A stretch of DNA of 64,000 bases from the NCBI RefSeq assembly GCF_901709675.1, contig NC_051102.1:7165412-7229411 (forward strand), given 5' to 3'. The notes beneath the pieces were generated by a model. It was not told where the DNA came from, did not search any database, and worked only from the letters and a program-made list of their open reading frames with translations. A program made the position numbers and the translations under genes. Positions 43,478-56,800 of this stretch are shown here, one piece after another (the stretch's first letter is position 1; every line of letters starts with the position of its first letter). This DNA is from Syngnathus acus (lineage: Eukaryota > Chordata > Actinopteri > Syngnathiformes > Syngnathidae).

Positions 43478-43818
43478 CTCTAAACCAGGGGTGTCAAACA
43501 AATTTTTGTCACGGGCTAGATCGTAGTCATAGTTTCCTTCAGTGGGTCATTATGACTGTCAACCCAAATAAATGTATATAACGCCTCATATTCAGTATAA
43601 GCTTCAAAACAAACTGATGAATAACTAGTTTTCAAATCAGAGACTAGTATAAACTGTTCAAATATTTTAAAAATATGTTTTTTAAAAATGAAGATGATTT
43701 GCAATTTTCGTATTGAGACATGAATTCAATGCGCAATTTGTCTTTGCGGGCCACATAAGATGATGTGGCGGGCCGTATCTGGCCCCCAGGCCTTGAGTTT
43801 GACTCCGGTGCTCCAAAC
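43478..43818. mobile_element. non-autonomous hAT element with 8-bp target-site duplication
   Basis: A 325-bp element (43486-43810) begins CAGGGGTGTCAAAC and ends in a sequence whose complement is CACCGGAGTCAAAC, giving imperfect terminal inverted repeats (11 of 14). The flanks CTCTAAAC and CTCCAAAC are an 8-bp duplication with one mismatch, the hAT hallmark. There is no transposase. Confidence 0.85.
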
Positions 43819-44226
43819 GGCTCTTGATTATTACAATACAAGGTGATAAATTTGATAATCGATTTGTTGTCAACTCATCAATTATTTTTGACACCTCTTA
43901 AAAAAAAAAACACAAGAACCATTTTGATGTCGAAACTGTTTTAGAAATCCGTACAGAAAATGGATGGATGGAAGTTTCGGACACATTTGAGTGGCCAAAA
44001 ATAATCCGACCCTAATTTTCACAATTGAAATTGCACCTGAAAACGCAGTTGACCTGATTTCTTGGGAATTTAGCGGAAAGCTGAATGTTATCCATGACGA
44101 TTTGACAAACTGGTCCTCAAGGTCAAACAGCAAGATCATTTCAAGCGCACGTTTTGTGTGTGCATGCACGCTATTTCAAATGTTAATCATGCCAAATGGA
44201 GGGTGCTGCGTGGACAGCGACATCTA

Positions 44227-44234
44227 TGACGTCA
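44227..44234. promoter_or_regulatory. perfect CRE palindrome in the adcy8 upstream region
   Basis: TGACGTCA lies 570 bp upstream of the adcy8 start codon. A CRE in the mammalian ADCY8 promoter is known from earlier work, so this is probably a conserved cAMP feedback site. Confidence 0.55.
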
Positions 44235-44609
44235 CACGCTGACCTCACTTGAGAAGAGAGGAAGAAGGACGGAGGTGTGTTTTGATCAGCCTTTGGTGGA
44301 AGCAGAAAAGAGAGTCGAGCTGGATCCTCCCCCCGCTAAAGCAAGCAGGTGTTGTGTCGTGTCCGCTGCGTGGACCGAAGACAAGGAGGAGGAAGGCTTT
44401 CCGCTCACTCGCCCTCCAGCGTCAGTCAGTGGCGTGCAGCCATCAAGACGCCAACAAATCCGGGAGAAGTGAAGGCAAACGAGTGTGGATGTTTTGAGCG
44501 AGGCTCCAGCTGTGCGTTTTCAAGGCGCCGCACGGATGCGTCCGCGCGCGGAGCTAATCCGCGTGCCTAATCCACGTTTGTCGCCCTTGCGCGGCTTTCT
44601 GAGCCGAGG

Positions 44610-44663
44610 ATGAGGATGATGACGAGCTCCCCCCGCGACGCTGCAGCCGCCTCGCACTGCCAC

Positions 44664-44708
<45 letters not shown>

Positions 44709-44786
44709 CCTCCTCCTCCTCGCAGCCCCGCACCCCCGGTTCCTTGCGCATCCCAGGACGTGTTCCCCGCCGAGGCGCTCAGGTAA
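44610..44786 (+). promoter_or_regulatory. upstream ORF with polyQ and polyP in adcy8 5' leader
   Basis: An ATG at 44610 (A at -3) opens a 58-codon frame. It runs through thirteen CAG codons (44667-44705) and five CCT codons (44706-44720) and ends in TAA at 44784-44786, 17 nt before the adcy8 ATG. It is out of frame with adcy8. Two more ATGs follow at codons 3 and 4. Whether the leader transcript covers the whole stretch is inferred from its closeness to the coding start. Confidence 0.5.
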
Positions 44787-44803
44787 CTGGCCCACGCGCT
44801 GGC

Positions 44804-47800
44804 ATGGAGCTGTCCGAGGTCCGCTGTTCGAGCGCCAGCGAGGAGCCGTACACCGCCAACCGCACGCTGAGCGTCGGCGGCAAGCGGTTGCTGTGGCAGA
44901 ACGCGGTCCGCCACATCACCGAGCAGCGCTTCATCCACGAGCAGGGCGGCGCTGGCGAGCCTGAGCGGCCGGAGACGCGCAGGCAGTCGGCCGGCAGGAC
45001 CTCGCTGGGCGGCTCGCTGGGCGGCTCGGGTTCGGCTGCGGGCTCAGCCGTGGGCGAGCGCCAGCACAACAACGGCGGCACCAAGGTGTTCCCCGAGCGG
45101 GCCAGCAGCGACCTGGGCTTCCTGCAGATGGACTGCGTGCCCACCAACTCGGACTTCTTCCTCAACTGGGGCTACACGTATCGCGGCGTGATCTTCCCCA
45201 CGCTGCGCAACGCCTTCAAGTCGCGCGACCTGGAGCGCCTGTACCAGCGCTACTTCCTGGGCCAGCGGCGCAAGTCGCTGGTGGTCATGAACATCCTGGA
45301 CGTGGTGACCAAGCTGACGCTACTGGCGCTGCACCTGGCCCTGGCCTCGGTGCCCGTGGACCCAGTCAAGGGGGCGCTGCTGGGATTTTTTGCTGGCGTG
45401 GAGGTGGTGGTCTGCACCCTGGTGGCCGTGCGCAAGGACGCCACCTCGCATGGCTACCTGCAGTACAGCGGCGCCGTCACCTGGGTGGCCATGGCCACGC
45501 AGATCTTGGCCGCCGGCCTGGGCTACGGCCTGCTGGGCGACGGCGTGGGCTACGTGCTCTTTGCGCTCTTCGCCACCTATGGCATGCTGCCGCTGCCCCT
45601 GGCCTGGGCCATCCTGGCCGGGCTCTCTGCGTCCGCCCTGCACCTCCTCGTCAGGCTGCTGCTATCCCGAGAAGCGCCGCTCTCCGACAACCAAGTGGGT
45701 CCTCGCTCTGCACCGTTTGGCTTGTATGCTTGAGGTGGCTTGTTCCCTCCCTTGTGCCAAGTCAACTTGCTTTTGTTGGGTTCAGGATGACCGCATCAAA
45801 GGTCAGGGGTCAGATGAGCTGAGTTTCTTCACAGTCGCCAGCGTTAATCTCATGACGAGGTCGCTCAGAGGTCGGCAGAAAGGCGGGAGACAGATGTACC
45901 TGCCGGTTTTGAAATCCAAGCGGCCGGTTCATTTGAGTCCTTTGAATGTTTTGAAAAATAAAAACATTTGCTTGGAATTGGACATTTGGAGCCCTTTCTG
46001 CCCATTTCCATGTTTCCTTCAAAGACAAATTTGATACCAAATGTCACGTCAGCTTTAGGTGGCTGGACGTTCCATCTCCATGCAGTTGAAGCTTCCCGAG
46101 CGTTAGGCATACGTCGTCTCGAGCGCCTGTCCCCGGCCTGTTCGTTTTTTCTTCAAAGCAGCCACGCTCTGATATTCTCTGGAAACAATAAGAAGCCGGA
46201 AGCGCCCCCACCTTCAAGCTGTTGAGATTACGCTTTGACAATCGCTCGTTATTCATGGGCACTTTTTTTTTTTAGATTAGATTCAATTTGCGTCACAAGG
46301 CAGCAAAATTGCGTCGAGCCACTTTTTGTCCCGAGGGAAGCTTTCCACAGCCGCTCGGGATCGCAAACATTCTGGGCTGCAAGATGGTTTCAATTCGGTC
46401 TGAGCTTTTTTTGCACATTTTTGCCACATATCAAGGGGTGCTGTTTTTTAAGGTAGTGTTTGGCGGCGCTTCTGGGCTTGTCTAACATCACTTTTGAAAG
46501 AGGAGTCACTGGCGCCATTCCCAAATGAGAGGCCGGGCGTGCGTGCTTCATGCTGTTTAGTCGTTGTTGTCTTGTGATACGGCTGTGTTTGACGCCAACA
46601 TAAAATGGCAAAAGTCCTTGACGGGCTAAGTGACGTCGTTGTAGATGTTTGGCTTATTCAGGGCTGCTAGCGAAACTCATTTTGAGCGAATTCAAAGTGT
46701 GTTCCCATTGAGCTCGGTGCTGCCACCTGCCTTGTTGTGGCCCAATGTGGCATTGCACACAAGGTGTGCGACTCTTGCTTGCAATTAGCGGTGGTGGAGA
46801 GCAGTGCTTTCAAAATACACAATGCAGTCTTGGAGGGCTTCTGAGTGAAGTGGCAGCAATTAGAAAGTCAATAGCGGTGCATATCACTCTCGCGCATACA
46901 ACCACGTGCATTCCCACACAAACCCCGAGCAAGCCGCGCCATTAGCCGCCGCAGCGTCTTTTTTTTCAAGGTCAAACTCGGCTTACCTGAAGCGGTGGCT
47001 GTGGCGTGGAGATAAAAGGGGAAAATGATGAGGCGAGGGAAGAGGGGGTTACATCAGGCAAGCGTTGCAAAGACGCGTTCTCTTTTTTTTTTTATAGGGG
47101 TGCCAACGTGGCAAGATGACTTTGTGGGGTGCATCATGAGCCGCGAACGACCGGTGACCCTTTTTTTCCTTTCACACTTGCAATGATGCCTCATAGAAAA
47201 AGCATAGTGACACGACCCCAACTTGCTCCCATTTAGCAAATCCTGTCATGCTTCTACTTGGAACACAGAAAATCACATTGCAGTTAACACGGACAAACAT
47301 TTGCCTCCACGGATGTGCCGATTGGTGCCTTTAATGAAACGCAAAACAGAACCTCTTTGTTTTCATGAGTCAGACGCTGACCTTAGAGGACTTGGACGGT
47401 TTACTGTTATTGTCATTTGTGGTTTTCTCTAATGGGAAAATTGAAAGAAATTGAATTTGGGGGCAAAGGCTCGTGTGGGCGTGCCCCAGTGCGCCGCTGT
47501 ATTTCTAACTGCGTGCACACAAAAGCGCTCATGTTGCCGTCATGTAGTGCGACACCGTGCTGATATTTGACCTCGCTCGCCTGGCACGAAGGATCGGTCG
47601 CCGGGAATCCGGCGGCGCCTCCCGTAATCAGACGTGCACTCGGCCGCGCTAAATGTTTCATGAAGCTTTTAGCGCACGCCGTGACCTCGCGGCCGCGTCT
47701 AAAAATGGCTGCAAAAAAAAAAGCTGTTAGCGATTCACCACAATCAGGACACGACGCAGAGAAATAATCCGCCTCTCCCCCAACCTTCCATTATTACGTT

Positions 47801-50800
47801 GATTAATTCATGCTAATGCTCATGAATTGATTGCAAACTCTCATTCTAGTTGCTTCCCGTTTGTGTCAAAAGCTGCCGTGGGGACAAGCCATTAAAGCCC
47901 CTAAAAAAGCCAGCGGAGCAGCCTTCATTGTCTTTGGCTCCTTCCTTCGAAAAATGAATTTGTTACATTCTGAAAACGGTGCCGATTTGAGATTAATTTT
48001 GTCGAACTGTCACTCCCAAAATGCACTCCCTGCCGCCTTTTTAATTAGGCAGCACTGCGGCGGGAGCAGTTGCTAGCGTCTGCGTCTCGCCGGATAATTT
48101 TGCCGCAAAAGTTCCGAGGCGTTTGGAAAAGCGCTCTTTTGGCATTCCGTAACGAGGCTTGCATCTTGGCGCGGCCTGACCGTCGATGGCTTCCTTGGAG
48201 CCACGAGACTCGGTGAACAAGATGCATGCGCATGCGGCTGGCATGGGCGCCCCCCGCTGGCGACGGCGCACAGGAAGCTTCCGTCTTGATTTGTGTTCAT
48301 CCTCCACTTTGAGCGTGATTTCAGTTGGGATTATCTCCCTCAAGTAATCTATTCATAGCGCCCGTTCGGGTCAGCATTTAATGAGATTACGGACGGGATT
48401 ACGCTTATCTCTTTGAAATGCGGCAAAACAGCAGGTCGTCGCCCACCGAAGGCCCACCGAAGGCCTTCGGAAGGCTCGCATCTACCCGGACCGCATGCTA
48501 GCATGCTAAATTCCAGCGCTTTGCAGCAAAGCATTTGTGTCCGGACTGTGTGTGACAGCAATTCAGGCCCGAATTGTGCAGACTAAGGAGCTTTTGGGTC
48601 CAAAGAGGCGATGGCGGGTTTCGGCATGAAAAGGCAGGCGGGCGCCTCTTCAAAGTCGTTCACCTCGCGAGTGCACCAAAGATAATCCTGAATTACGGCT
48701 CAGTGCCTCGCTCCCGTTTGAATTGCGACGCTTTCTGATCTGATCCCGGATCAGCCACAGCTGCTTCCTAAGAACTTTTCCGAGTCTGCATTTTAAGCGC
48801 AATAAGCGCTCTGTGAGTCCTGAGGAACGCCCAAAACGAGAATCTCGTCCAAAGTGCAAGAGGTTTGATATTGTCGCTATACACAATGTGCTGAGATCCG
48901 TCCAAATGCTGAAAATGGCCGGCACTCGAGGAGTTAATCGTCTTTTGGGGGGGGGCTGTCCTTCCCTCCCATAAAACCGCTGAAAGGCACCCAATCGAAT
49001 CCATTAGCGGCTCGTCGTGTCTGCCGTTTTTCTATTCCTGCTTTGGAGCGGTGCGCCGCGTCGTCTCCGGGGACGCGAGTCCGTCAGTGATTACATTTCA
49101 CGATTGCTCTTCTCCCGCCGGCTGCCGTCTCCTCGGGGATCCTCGCGGCGAGCCGCCAGCTAACATGTTTACATCGCTCCTGCTGGAATAGGTCAGGCGG
49201 GGGAAGGGCAGGTGCGCAACCATTAAAAGCAGGCCAAAATTTTATCGGGACTTGAACTGGAAGTAGGGAAAAATGGGGACAAAATTGCCCAGTCGTAGGC
49301 CAGCAAAGACGATGGGAACGTCGCGTCTCGTGTTCCAATCCCAAAGCGTCCATCTGTCGGGCAACATATTGGGCAACCGGTCGATTTGCCTCCTCATTGC
49401 CGCCAGCTTGTCTGCGTGGGCGTCGCCTGCCGCCACTGCGCGTGGCGACCAAAGTGCTCCATGTCCCCGTTTTGCCACATTCACAAGTGGCACCTGTCAG
49501 CTCGTGACACATTTTCGAAGAATCTCAAAAAGGCATGCATTCTTTATCATCCGCAAAGAGTGCCTCGCGATTGCGGCAACTCATCGGCCTTTAAAGTGAC
49601 CGTTGTGGATGACGGCAGAATGGGAGCCGTGTTGCGTGTCTGCGGCTCCGATGTCTGAGGAGCCCCCGTATGTGCGCTGTTGCCATGGTGATGTGGTCCG
49701 GGTCAGTCTGGATCATCCTGATGATGTTTGATGAAAACACACAGTAAGAAAGAAAATACAGCGAGGGGCTTAGTGAGCTGATTTTCGCTCGCTCTCTCCC
49801 TCCATTATCAAGTTGTGCCAACGTCTTGTCCCTGCATATGCAAATGCTTATTTTCTGCTCACATTTACTTGACATTTTTTTCCGTCAATGGCTGATGAAA
49901 ATGTTATTCTGCCAAACATCCGAATTGGCATAAACTTTAAAAAACAAATCCAAATTGCTCAGGCCGTAAAAACAGTCCACAATTATTGCCATGAAAAAAA
50001 ATAAAAACCTATAAATAAAATGTAGGCATGTGCTGACGTGCTGACATGTGCGACGTGCCCTTGTGAACTTCTTCTCTCCTCGTTACAAAGCTTTGGCATC
50101 TTCCAGAACAAAACGTGGCAGCTTTTTAATTTGCGTGCGTGCGCGCCTTGGCCTCGGGTATCTGGACCTCTCGAGCCGCAGCCGAGAAATTGAATCAGTG
50201 CTGATGGCCTCCTGGGAAAGATTGGCAATAACACAGTGGCATGCCATAATGGGTGCGCGTGTGTGTGTGCGTGCGGCCATCTTGCAGCCCCAGAGCCCGT
50301 TCTGACGCCTCTCATCCTCCCACACGGCGTGCGAGCGTGAAAGAAAGACTCCAGACTGCAACTCAGCCAATTGGCGACACGCAGCTCAAGTGTCAAAGCT
50401 CTTAAAAGGCACAAGTGAGACAAACGCTTGAAGATTTGAAGTGAACTCGACGTGCAGTTCCGCCATTCTCCATTTGGAACGCGAGTGTTGGAGCGCTGGT
50501 GGTCGTCAGAGGACGAAAAAGCTTATTTGAAAATAGCTCCGTAGGCTACCTTGACAATTTCACATCATCAGAGCCAAAATGTTGCGTGATCTGTTTTGTG
50601 GTGGACTCGGTTGACTTTTCCGCCTCGCGCCTTTCCGACTTGATGCTTGAACAAGAATTTGAGGCGTTGGCATCGGACAACTTTCCAGATGAGTCGGTCG
50701 GGGGGCAGGTGGTGTGTGTGCCTGCCGTGTGTCTCTTGTGGGCCAACCAAGGCGTCCTGGTCGACCTTTGGCATCAAAAGGAGAGAAAGGCCTGCCCACA

Positions 50801-53800
50801 CTTGTCTACCGTGCTAATTACCCTCGGGAGCGTGTACGTGTTTGTGACAGTGGCTGTTTGCGTTGCGTTACATCATCTCTGCCCTCAAAGAGTGGAGCGG
50901 GGGCAGGCCGTGTGTCATGTGACCCGTTGGCCAGCGTGTTGAACAAACAACGTAAAGACTCTAAATGGTGCCGAAAGGTCAAAGTAAACATTTGGTCAGC
51001 CGCAAAAAAGCCAAAAGCGGGATGGGGTGTCATGTACGTTGCAACGTTCAATCGCAGTGAGGTCGAGCGTACTGAGCTATTTTGTTGTTGGCAGGTGGCG
51101 GCCCAGACGGTTCTGTTCATGTGTATGAACACGGCCGGGATCTTCATCAGCTACCTGTCGGACCGCGCCCAGCGACAGGCCTTCCTGGAAACGCGACGCT
51201 GCATCGAGGCCAGGCTGCGTCTGGAGACGGAGAATCAGAGACAGGTTAGTGCTTATCTACAGATATACAGCGAGACCTCCACATTGTCTGATGTAATGCG
51301 ACACTTTGTAGTGATTGACGGATGTGTGTTGACGGCATTTGCGACGAATGAGCCCGCTGACGGGAGGGAGGCAAAGGCGGCCGCCGCATCGATCTGCTGT
51401 CGCGCGTTGGCCGAGCAAGTGGTGTTTGTTTACGCCATCGAGTGCAGGCTGGGTGAAGAGTGGAAAGCTTTTCTGGCATCTTGTTTCCAGCAAGCCTCGG
51501 GGCCACGGCTGAAATGGAAAGAGGGGGCGTGGCTCTATCATTGTGTGCAGAGGAGATCAAAGTCATTCCGCTTTCATTGTCCTGGTCCTCAAAATGAGCT
51601 CCAGATCCAATGTTGTGGTGGCTGCACACTTAAAAGCTCGGATCGAGATCCAGTCCTTCACATCTTTCAGATAAACCAGTCTCAAAAGTTCAAACACAGG
51701 GTGGTCATGAACTTGATGATATTTCCATCCAACTTGGTCATTGACTGGACTTAAAAGTTCAGAATCTAATGTGTTCATCAACTGAACCCAACAGTTCCGT
51801 GAATTCAGATCTCAAAACAACGGCCACAAAATGGACTTTGGTGAACAATTTGTGTTCTGGCGTCTTTGAGAAGTCGTTCCCTGACAAATGTGGCCTTTGC
51901 CTCCCCAGGAGCGTCTGGTTCTGTCCGTCCTACCTCGCTTTGTGGTTCTGGAAATGATCAACGACATGACCAACGAGGAGGACGAGCACCTTCAACATCA
52001 GTTCCATCGGATCTACATCCACCGCTACGAGAACGTCAGGTCAGACTCAGTGGGCGCCAAAGGGTCCAAAGGGTCCGTGTCACCGGCGGAGACATCAGGC
52101 GACTAAAATATTACGAGCAAGACAACTCCTCGAGACCAATAGGCTCGCGAGTCGGCGTGAAGTCATTGCACAGAAGTCATAGAACTGTTGCGGCGACCTC
52201 AAGGTGAATGCGACAATGTTGTCTTAGAGACCTGCTGGACACTTGAAAAAGTCACGCAGTCTTGTGGCAGAGATTTCTTTGCAATTTCTCCTCTGTCTCA
52301 TTTGGCAAGTCTCGGAGATGTCCCTGGAAACTTGTGGAGACTCCCCCCCCCCCCCCCAATTTACAGAGACTCGTTGACATCTAAGAGACCTTTTGGGAAC
52401 TTGGAAAAAGCCTTCAAAAGGTTCAGATTTATCATGGCAACCTGAAAATGCCGGTCTCTGGAAGCTGCCTGGGTTGCCGGGGAGGTCGCCTCAGGTTACC
52501 TTCAGGTCGCCTCAGGTCACCTTCAGGTCGCCTTCAGGTCGCCTTCGGGTAGCCTTCGGGTCGCCTTCAGGTCTACGGGCCAGTGAGACGGGCCCTTAAC
52601 GAACGTTGTGGGTCACCGCTTGTGTTGTCGTTGATGTGGAAAGTCCAAGCTGTGTCCAAGGCCAACCCGCAAAGTGACGTTTCCGTGTTTTATCCAGCAT
52701 TCTTTTCGCAGACGTCAAAGGATTCACAAATCTTTCCACGACGCTGTCGGCTCAGGAGCTGGTGCGGATGTTGAATGAGCTTTTCGCACGCTTTGACCGC
52801 CTGGCGCATGTGAGCACAGCGCTCTCGCGTGTGGCCGCCACGTTGCCTGCGGCGAAGGCTGAGGAGGTCGGGATGTGCTTGCAGGAACATCACTGCCTGC
52901 GAATCAAGATCCTGGGAGATTGTTACTACTGCGTGTCGGGCCTTCCTGAGCCGCGGCAGGACCATGCCCACTGCTGCGTCGAGATGGGCCTCAGCATGAT
53001 CAAAACCATCAGGTGAGCGCATCCGGGGGTTCTTCTTGTCCACATAAGTCGGTGAACAGCAAACTACGTGAAGAACCATGACCAAATGGGCGGGAGGTCG
53101 TCCTACGCGTGCACAATATGCGTTTGTCTGAGTCCAGGTGTTTTTGTTTTGTGCGTCGACGGCTCCTTGTCAGATACGTGCGCTCACGCACCAAGCACGA
53201 CATCGACATGCGCATCGGGATCCACTCGGGCTCAGTCCTGTGCGGCGTGCTGGGCCTCAGGAAGTGGCAGTTTGACGTCTGGTCGTGGGACGTTGACATC
53301 GCCAACAAGCTGGAGTCCGGAGGCATCCCGGGGTGAGGACGCTGCACGGCCGCCGCACGTCCACCGCATGTCCACCGCACGTCCGTCCTTGCCACACATC
53401 CGTCCTCCCCCGCCCGCAGGCGCATCCACATCTCCAAAGCGGCACTGGACTGCCTAAACGGCGACTATGAGGTGGAGGCAGGCCACGGCAAGGACCGCAA
53501 CGACTTCCTGCGCCGGCACAACATCGAGACGTACCTCATCAAGCAGCCCGAAGACAGCCTGCTGGCCCTCCCCGAGGACATTATGAAGGAAGCCAGTGGC
53601 GGCGGCGGCGGCAGTGGCACCGACCGTCGCGCCAGCTCCGCCACCTTCAACGAGGCGTCCTGGAGCCCCGAGCTGCCCTTCGACAACATCGTGGGCAAGC
53701 AGAATGTGAGTGCGCCCGCCTGGCATGCTTTCTTTACGTCTCACCTGTGCTGCAAGGACACTGTTGCCATGGTCATGAATGCGGGAAGCTTTTTCTCGCC

Positions 53801-56800
53801 GCGGCAACGCCTGCTGTGCTGTGCTGTGCGTGTAAACGTTGTTTTGGGAAAACAGCTCCACACCTCGTATATTCTCCAAAACATCCTTCGCATGCAGGGT
53901 GCGATGCTGACGAGCTTCGATGGCGCCAAGAGCAGAATGGTATTTCCTCGCCACGGGAAGCATTGAGCCTGGTGACCTGCGGTGAGCCGTTGCGGCTCCT
54001 TCACAGCCGTTTGATGTGGTGATTTCTTGAAAAAGCGCCCCTTCTTTCCCCGCACGGCTGCGCGTGCATATGAAAGGATCCTCGCGGGGCTTCTGAAGCG
54101 TCTTTCATGTTGTCGCTTGGGCACCACTCGCTCCACAACCTCTCCCGAGCTCGTTTCCTGCTCTAGCCACTCTCTCGCCAACCGACCTTAGCGCGACCCA
54201 ACGCGTCGGATGCTTAATTCATCACTATTACGGCGGCGCCTCGCACGTGACGGCCCGCCTGTGTGTTTCTGCGCGTATTGTTAAAATGCACTTTCTTGAG
54301 GCACGCTTAAATATAGCACGAGAGGCTCGTTCTTCCATGTCAACTAGGCGTGAAGAGCACTTCTCCGTTTGGAGTGCACGTCTGCGCTTGAAGGGGCACT
54401 CTGCTTGGAGAGCCGCGTGCCACGCCGCGCCGGGCCCGGCGTGGCCGCTCGCACATTTTCACTCACGCATTTTGTGCCATACGTATGTAAATGTTTCTTG
54501 TTTATTGTCATGGTTGGGCTGGAACGGATTAAAGGCATTTCCATTCATTTCCATTGGAAGAGATGATCTGAGATACAAGCGTTCTCACCCAACCTTGTAT
54601 CTCGAGCCACCACTGTGGTTTCGTTTGCTATTCTGTGGCAGAAAGACCTTTGTTTCATTTTCTTTTGTGCACGTCTGGAATGAAAATCCGAACGACACGT
54701 TGCATTTTGCTCTTCCTTCTTCTCCTGTTTGTCTCTTTCTTTTTTTGTGTATTTTTTGTGTTTATGCCGATATGAGTGGGGAGGTAAGAAGGAGGGGCAG
54801 CCGCAATGGCAACGGCAACCACATCCCGTTCATTGTATGTGCATGTGCTTTCCCCCCTAGACTCTGGCCGCCCTAACGAGAAATTCGATAAATCTGCTTC
54901 CAAACCATCTCGCACAAGCTTTGCATGTCCACTCCGGTCCTGAGGAAATTAACGAGCGAATAGAGAGCGCCATCGACTTGCGGAGTGGCGATAAGTTGAG
55001 GAGAGAGCATATCAAAGCGTTCTCGCTGATGTTTAAAGACTCCGGCCTGGAACGCAAGGTAGCCAGACCGGGCCTCGGAGACGCCGTCTTTGCTTTGCTT
55101 TGTATTTTTCCTCTTCTTTCAGTCTTTTTCTTCCTTTTGGGCGTTTCCCTCCCTCCTTGCAAAAACACGCACGACAATGCCAAATTACACAAAAATTCCT
55201 TTTCCCTTCTAATTTTGCATACATAAGAACATCGTAAACCGAGGACCCCCTGTATATCCAAACTATCTGCTCGTGTATCGACTGTGGCATAGCTAGCCTG
55301 CTAATTGACGCGCCATATGGAACAGAGCTGCTAATTGACTCAACATATCAAACATAGCTACGAATTTACTGACTAGATCAAATCTATTTCCGATATCCTG
55401 GTTTAACAGTGAGAACTCATTCTCTTATCAGGTTTAACTTAGCAGCCGAGTTGTGATCATTAGCACCCGGCGGGATTGGCTAACAACTAGCGGCCGACAG
55501 CTAGTGGCCAACCGTTAGCAGCTAGCAGCGAGCCTGACAACCCCACCTGTCGCTCCTGTCTCTCTCTCCTGTCTCTCTCTCTCCCATCTCTCTCTCTCTC
55601 TGTCTCTCTCTCTCTGTCAAGGTTTGTGCCGTTTGAATTGTGGCATGCTAGCATGTTTGATGTGTTACGTTGTTGTTCCAGCGTGCCCGAGTGCGTTTCC
55701 CGTCTCGCACTCAACATCTTGTATCGCTCCCTTTTTTTCTTCCTTGCTGCTCAAGTACTCGCAGATGAGGGATGAAGTTTTCAAGTCCAACCTGGTTTGC
55801 GCCTTCATCGTGCTCCTTTTCATCACCACCATACAAAGTCTGCTGCCCTCTTCCAGGTGAAAGACCTCGTCCACATTGACCCCCCCCCAAAAAAAGAAAC
55901 ACAAGCTGGAATGTTGCACTGCTCACGGTGTGAAAACCGACTGCTAGCTAAGCTAGCTTACGTGCTCAAACTGAGTCAGATAGTCACGCACTATGTGAAA
56001 ATGAAAATGCTACTCAATGACACTTTGTCACTATATTGTGAAACCCAGCCAAATTCTGTCAAAGCGAGTTTCCGACTTGCAGAGTCTTGCCAACCGACGG
56101 ATCGTTGATCACACCGCTCGCATCAAAGTGAGCTCTGATTTTTAGCCGCCATATCAGCAAAGAGCAGACCTCGTCGAGCGCCGCAGTGACTACTTTAGTC
56201 ACGGCAACCCCGAGCTCGTCGCCAACTTAGTTGCGTAACGACGGCAATCTCGCCAGCGCCTCCATATGTGACGTGGCCGCCCGCCGCAGGATGGTGCCGA
56301 TGGCGGTGCAGCTGTCGGTCCTGATCCTGCTGCACTCGTGTCTGGTCCTGGCCACCACGGCCGAGGACTACAAGTGTTTGCCGCTGGTCCTGCGCCGGGC
56401 CTGCTGTTGGATTAACGAGACGTACGCAGCACGCAACGTGGTCATCTTTCTCTCCATCCTCATCAACTTCCTGGCGGCCATGATCAACATGGTGAGTTGC
56501 CGTTCCAAAGGGCGCCGCCCGCTGCTGGCCCGCTCGCAGGCTGACATTTGTCCGCACGGCAGCTGTGGTGCGACTCACACGAGTCGGCCTCCGGGAACGA
56601 CACCTTGGGCCGCTCCGACGCCGTGGCTGATATCTGCTTCTACCCGGAGGTACGCGTGCCCTCGCACCCGCCGCCGCGCCATGATGCCCCGCCGCCATCC
56701 TGCCATAAGTCGTTGTTGTGCTCTTTGCGTGTGCAGTACTTTGTGTTCACTGGCGTGCTGGCCATGGTGACGTGCGCCGTGTTCCTGCGCCTCAACTCGC

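Larger units (their letters stand above)
39021..44226. other. head-to-head intergenic region between efr3a and adcy8
   Basis: About 5.2 kb that must hold both promoters. The efr3a 5' UTR is expected in 39021-39250 (GC-rich, CpG-rich). Contents: a GT microsatellite (39280-39292), a perfect TGACGTCA (39563-39570), a two-copy minisatellite (40159-40265), an X-box-like palindrome (40450-40463), an AT-rich repeat with internal duplications (41640-42180), a (GGTA)n patch (42919-42931), and a non-autonomous hAT element (43486-43810). No protein-coding exon was recognised. Confidence 0.6.

Noticed and set aside
50714-51754. 346-codon plus-strand reading frame
   Set aside because: It only contains adcy8 exon 2 in the middle; the rest runs through introns beyond clear splice sites.
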